Of a stretch of 6,876 bases of DNA, positions 5,206 through 6,876 are shown piece by piece. The translations under genes were made by a program, and so were the position numbers. Source of the stretch: Candidatus Woesebacteria bacterium (lineage in GTDB: Bacteria; Patescibacteriota; Microgenomatia; UBA8517; UBA10165); contig NZCP01000007.1 in the NCBI GenBank assembly GCA_002686465.1, positions 2,438 through 9,313 of the forward strand, read 5' to 3'. The notes under the pieces are model-generated. The model worked only from the letters and a program-made list of their open reading frames with translations, was not told the DNA's origin and made no database searches. Position 1 is the stretch's first letter, and each line of letters opens with the position of its first letter.

Positions 5206-5435
5206 CAGATTTTTTGTTTTTTAAGTTTTTGAATTTTATCATTGTTCTTTTTTGTATAAGCCTTACGACACGGATCACACATACTATGACGGGAGATTCC
5301 CATTTTAATAAAATCAGCAAGTGATTTCTCATCCTTGCATTGAGTACACTTTTTCGTAATAGAATTAACAGGGCGGGTGCGGGTGGAATCGAGAACTCCC
5401 CGCACCCCTTCACCCTTTTTCAGAAGGTCAGACAT
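5202..5435 (-). CDS. Four-cysteine zinc-binding protein (77 aa)
   Basis: This small basic protein has two CxxC pairs, CTQC (30, 33) and CDPC (53, 56), with 19 residues between them and a basic tail (RKAYTKKNNDKIQKLKKQK). This is a common phage zinc domain (treble-clef-like) that often sits beside recombination genes or forms the front half of HNH proteins; no HNH nuclease part is present here. It probably binds nucleic acid. ATG 5435 is preceded by AAGGAGG with nine bases of spacing, the strongest ribosome site seen, and overlaps the upstream gene by eight bases. Its TGA overlaps the GTG of the resolvase-like gene. Residues about 9-22 are encoded by a GC-rich inverted repeat unlike the surrounding AT-rich DNA. 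Confidence 0.78.
   Translation of the reverse strand: MSDLLKKGEGVRGVLDSTRTRPVNSITKKCTQCKDEKSLADFIKMGISRHSMCDPCRKAYTKKNNDKIQKLKKQKIW
5375..5407 (-). repeat. 9-bp GC-rich inverted repeat inside the zinc-protein gene
   Basis: GGGTGCGGG (5375-5383) and its exact reverse complement CCCGCACCC (5399-5407) flank a 15-base spacer. This is far richer in GC than the DNA around it. It lies within the first 25 codons of the 77-residue gene, where an RNA hairpin could affect translation, or it could be a protein binding site. Confidence 0.55.
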
Positions 5436-5580
5436 CCAATCCCGCCTCCTTCAAATGAATATCAACCATTTTTGGTTGGTAATGTTTGATCCTGTTAATT
5501 AGTTCAAGTAATACTTTAACTTGTTTTTTAAGTTGGATATTTTCTTCGTGGATTTCTAATAAATCCTTAAGGCTTTCCAA
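5428..5580 (-). CDS. Small helical protein (50 aa), TTG start
   Basis: The gene starts at TTG 5580-5578, chosen because GGAG stands eight bases before it, and there is no ATG before residue 38. It overlaps the upstream gene by 14 bases and the zinc-protein gene by eight. The protein is a long amphipathic helix (ESLKDLLEIHEENIQLKKQV then KVLLELINRIKHY) with heptad-like leucines and isoleucines, followed by a short tail, EAGLDV. It is probably a coiled-coil protein. No family is recognised and no catalytic motif is present. The good ribosome site and tight overlaps support it as real. Confidence 0.62.
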   Translation of the reverse strand: MESLKDLLEIHEENIQLKKQVKVLLELINRIKHYQPKMVDIHLKEAGLDV

Positions 5581-5752
5581 TTTTTTTCTCCAATATTCTG
5601 ATTCTGCTTTCCTTTACTAACAACATTTGTGACCACTCACTTGATTGTTTTTGCCACCATTTTAAAAAAGCATCCTCAAGTTCATTATTTAAGGATTCCG
5701 ATATTGCGTCAGATAAATCATAATTTTTTATAATATCCTCAATAATTTTCAA
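5567..5752 (-). CDS. Small acidic-to-basic helical protein (61 aa), TTG start
   Basis: The start is TTG 5752-5750, overlapping the TGA of the replication gene as TTGA; AGGA lies about 11 bases upstream, so coupling is likely to help. The N-terminal half is acidic (IIEDIIKNYDLSDAI, then NNELEDAFLKWW) and the C-terminal half is basic (KESRIRILEKKIGKP). The protein is mostly helical, with a tryptophan-containing segment (WWQKQSSEW). I do not recognise the family. Genes of this size directly after DnaD-like proteins are often helicase-loader or adaptor accessories, but nothing in the sequence proves that here. Confidence 0.6.
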   Translation of the reverse strand: MKIIEDIIKNYDLSDAISESLNNELEDAFLKWWQKQSSEWSQMLLVKESRIRILEKKIGKP

Positions 5753-6516
5753 ACGGTATATTTCCTACTGATCTTGCCAATAGCCTTGTCCATTTCCGCC
5801 CTCATTTCTTCCTGTGTTGCCGAATTATTTTCCAACTCCTTATCCCGCTTGATTTTGTTATTCAAGGTTTGAATCTTTTGCTTTTTTAAACGGATTTTAT
5901 CTGTCTTTTCACAAAATCCACTTACAAGCCAATTACGAAATCCCGCCCTGTAATCCTTATACGACTTTCCATTGGCGGATAAGTAATTTTTAAATTTATC
6001 AAATTGAAAAAAAACATCAATATCCAGATGCTTTTCCTGTAATTCATTTAAAAACTCTTTATTGATCGATTCAAGGCTCTTAATATCTTTCTTATTATTT
6101 AATATATTCTTTTTTAATATATTCTCCTTTAATGCTTTACTTTTGCTTACGGTTTGCTTGGGTTTTGGTTTAACTTTGCCACCCTTCCGCCCTGCTTTTG
6201 CTCTTATTTCCCGCAGATCATTCATTTTCTGCATTCGCTTATCAAATGAAATTGAATAAAAATATCCATCTTCCATTTCAAACAGATCATAATTTTCAAC
6301 AATATCAATTAACACATCAACCCCAATATGTATTTCCATTTCGTCAATCATTTCTAGATCGGTCATTTTAAGCCTGTAATCGCCCGTATCTCGCATTATC
6401 TCCAACAACATAAAGAAAGCACCATATCCACCCGTGCCATGCCTGTATCGTACTTTTAAAAGCCTTTGATCGTTTCTTGCATTTGAATCGTGAGGAAAAT
6501 AATAAGCATCCTTCAT
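5749..6516 (-). CDS. DUF4373 / DnaD-like phage replication protein
   Basis: This 255-residue protein starts YYFPHDSNARNDQRLLKVRY, then GTGGYGAFFMLLEIMRD (27-43). This is the signature of the DUF4373 (Lin1244/Lin1753-like) winged-helix domain, covering about residues 1-100. A basic linker follows (AGRKGGKVKPKPKQ, 108-121), then lysine/asparagine-rich repeats, and a C-terminal segment with FQFDKFKNYLSANGKSYKDY and FRNWL (193-197) like the 'W' motif of DnaD-type primosome proteins. Such proteins bind the phage origin and bring the host helicase and loader. The start at ATG 6516 has GAGGAGG about eight bases upstream and overlaps the previous stop as ATGA. The domain assignment is from remembered family patterns. 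The linker DNA contains an AT-rich tandem repeat that could be part of an origin. Confidence 0.85.
   Translation of the reverse strand: MKDAYYFPHDSNARNDQRLLKVRYRHGTGGYGAFFMLLEIMRDTGDYRLKMTDLEMIDEMEIHIGVDVLIDIVENYDLFEMEDGYFYSISFDKRMQKMNDLREIRAKAGRKGGKVKPKPKQTVSKSKALKENILKKNILNNKKDIKSLESINKEFLNELQEKHLDIDVFFQFDKFKNYLSANGKSYKDYRAGFRNWLVSGFCEKTDKIRLKKQKIQTLNNKIKRDKELENNSATQEEMRAEMDKAIGKISRKYTV
6098..6125 (-). repeat. AT-rich 15-base-period tandem repeat in the replication gene
   Basis: The 13-base sequence TTTAATATATTCT (plus strand) occurs twice, at 6098-6110 and 6113-6125, exactly 15 bases apart and so in frame (encoding repeated 'NIL' with lysines). It lies in the linker of the DnaD-like gene in very AT-rich DNA. 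Phage origins often lie inside the initiator gene, so it could be an unwinding or initiator site, but two copies are little evidence. Confidence 0.35.
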
Positions 6517-6797
6517 TTCATTGCCCTCCTCATTGCCTCATTGTCAACATCTTTATGGTATTTATCACATTCATCTGGCTCAATTAAATCCTTGACCGAA
6601 CCAATCTTGTTTGATCTATCCATTGGATGATTGTCATATCCATTGTCAATTCTCCACTTATCAAATACACCTTGAAATTTCTGCGGTTGCATAATCACAT
6701 CCACAATAAAAGTGTTTTGGTCATATTTTTTACATAAATCACGGAGGAAAATCTCAACACAATCCGCCTTAATAGTAATCTCATCTATCAATTTCAT
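6513..6797 (-). CDS. Hypothetical phage protein (94 aa)
   Basis: ATG 6797 is preceded by AAGGA about ten bases upstream, and the gene ends in an ATGA overlap with the DUF4373 gene, indicating co-expression with the replication protein. The protein is 94 residues and charged, with an N-terminal alpha/beta-looking segment (LIDEITIKADCVEIFLRDL) and a C-terminal acidic stretch (LIEPDECDKYHKDVDNEAM). It contains no zinc pair, Walker motif or membrane segment. I do not recognise the family. A replication accessory role is inferred only from position. Confidence 0.7.
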   Translation of the reverse strand: MKLIDEITIKADCVEIFLRDLCKKYDQNTFIVDVIMQPQKFQGVFDKWRIDNGYDNHPMDRSNKIGSVKDLIEPDECDKYHKDVDNEAMRRAMK

Positions 6798-6876
6798 TTT
6801 TTTCGATTCCTTTATTTGTTATTTTTGACCTTGCCTCTCTCTGCTTTTTAAATACGGACTTGTGACCGTCATCGGT
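6781..6876 (-). CDS. Possible C-terminal end of an upstream gene (partial)
   Basis: Entering from the right edge, one frame is open from 6876 to TGA 6783-6781 and reads DDGHKSVFKKQREARSKITN, ending about 17 bases inside the 94-residue gene. Its lysine/arginine-rich tail resembles the end of a DNA-binding phage protein. A second frame is open from the edge to TAA at 6821-6819 and cannot be excluded. Only about 30 codons are visible, so neither the identity nor the frame is certain. Confidence 0.35.
   Translation of the reverse strand, partial: TDDGHKSVFKKQREARSKITNKGIEKNEIDR

Noticed and set aside
5370..5410. tRNA-like 3' end (TTC..GATTCC followed by CCCGCACCC) on the minus strand, as for a tRNA-type attachment core
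   Set aside because: The loop has extra bases relative to a T-loop, no D or anticodon arms are found, no CCA follows, and the stretch is clearly coding for the zinc protein.
1..6876. Alternative genetic code with reassigned stop codons
   Set aside because: TAA, TGA and TAG-free genes elsewhere end at exact overlaps with the next start using TAA or TGA; only one in-frame TAA and one frame-associated TGA need explaining, which single lesions do more simply.

Overview
This window looks like part of a tailed double-stranded DNA phage or prophage (Caudoviricetes). Every supported gene lies on the minus strand, so transcription runs from the right end to the left. The DNA is AT-rich, the genes are small, and stop and start codons repeatedly overlap as ATGA, GTGA, TTGA or TGATG. 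Strong AAGGAG-type ribosome sites before several genes suit a Firmicutes or similar host that uses Shine-Dalgarno sequences, but the host cannot be fixed from the sequence. No tRNA, rRNA, CRISPR array or insertion sequence was seen, and no stretch over 300 bases lacks a gene.

Layout in transcription order. Positions 6876 to about 4855 hold a replication-type module: the tail of an upstream gene, a 94-residue unknown protein, a DUF4373/DnaD-like replication protein, two small helical proteins, a four-cysteine zinc protein, and a PD-(D/E)XK (resolvase-like) nuclease interrupted by one in-frame TAA. Positions 4842 to 2323 are accessory: a 126-residue unknown, a hairpin with a UUCG loop, a second PD-(D/E)XK-like nuclease, two tiny helical proteins, a second four-cysteine zinc protein, a small helix-turn-helix-like protein, and a 225-residue Rossmann-type protein resembling DUF115/GT42 sialyltransferase-fold proteins. 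Positions 2322 to 1 begin with a short intergenic region holding competing hairpins and a TATAAT box. The packaging module follows: a small helical pre-terminase protein, a DUF5681 protein (probable small terminase), the large terminase, and the start of the portal protein.

The most striking observation is that several genes are broken by single small lesions. The large terminase loses frame inside its Walker A loop. The pre-terminase gene needs one more A in an A5 run to join its ATG. The resolvase-like nuclease has one nonsense codon. The first half of the 3308-3565 zinc protein appears to continue in another frame beyond an A8 run. This could mean indel errors in the assembly, a decaying prophage or, at A8, programmed frameshifting. 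Checking reads or relatives would decide this before any functional interpretation.
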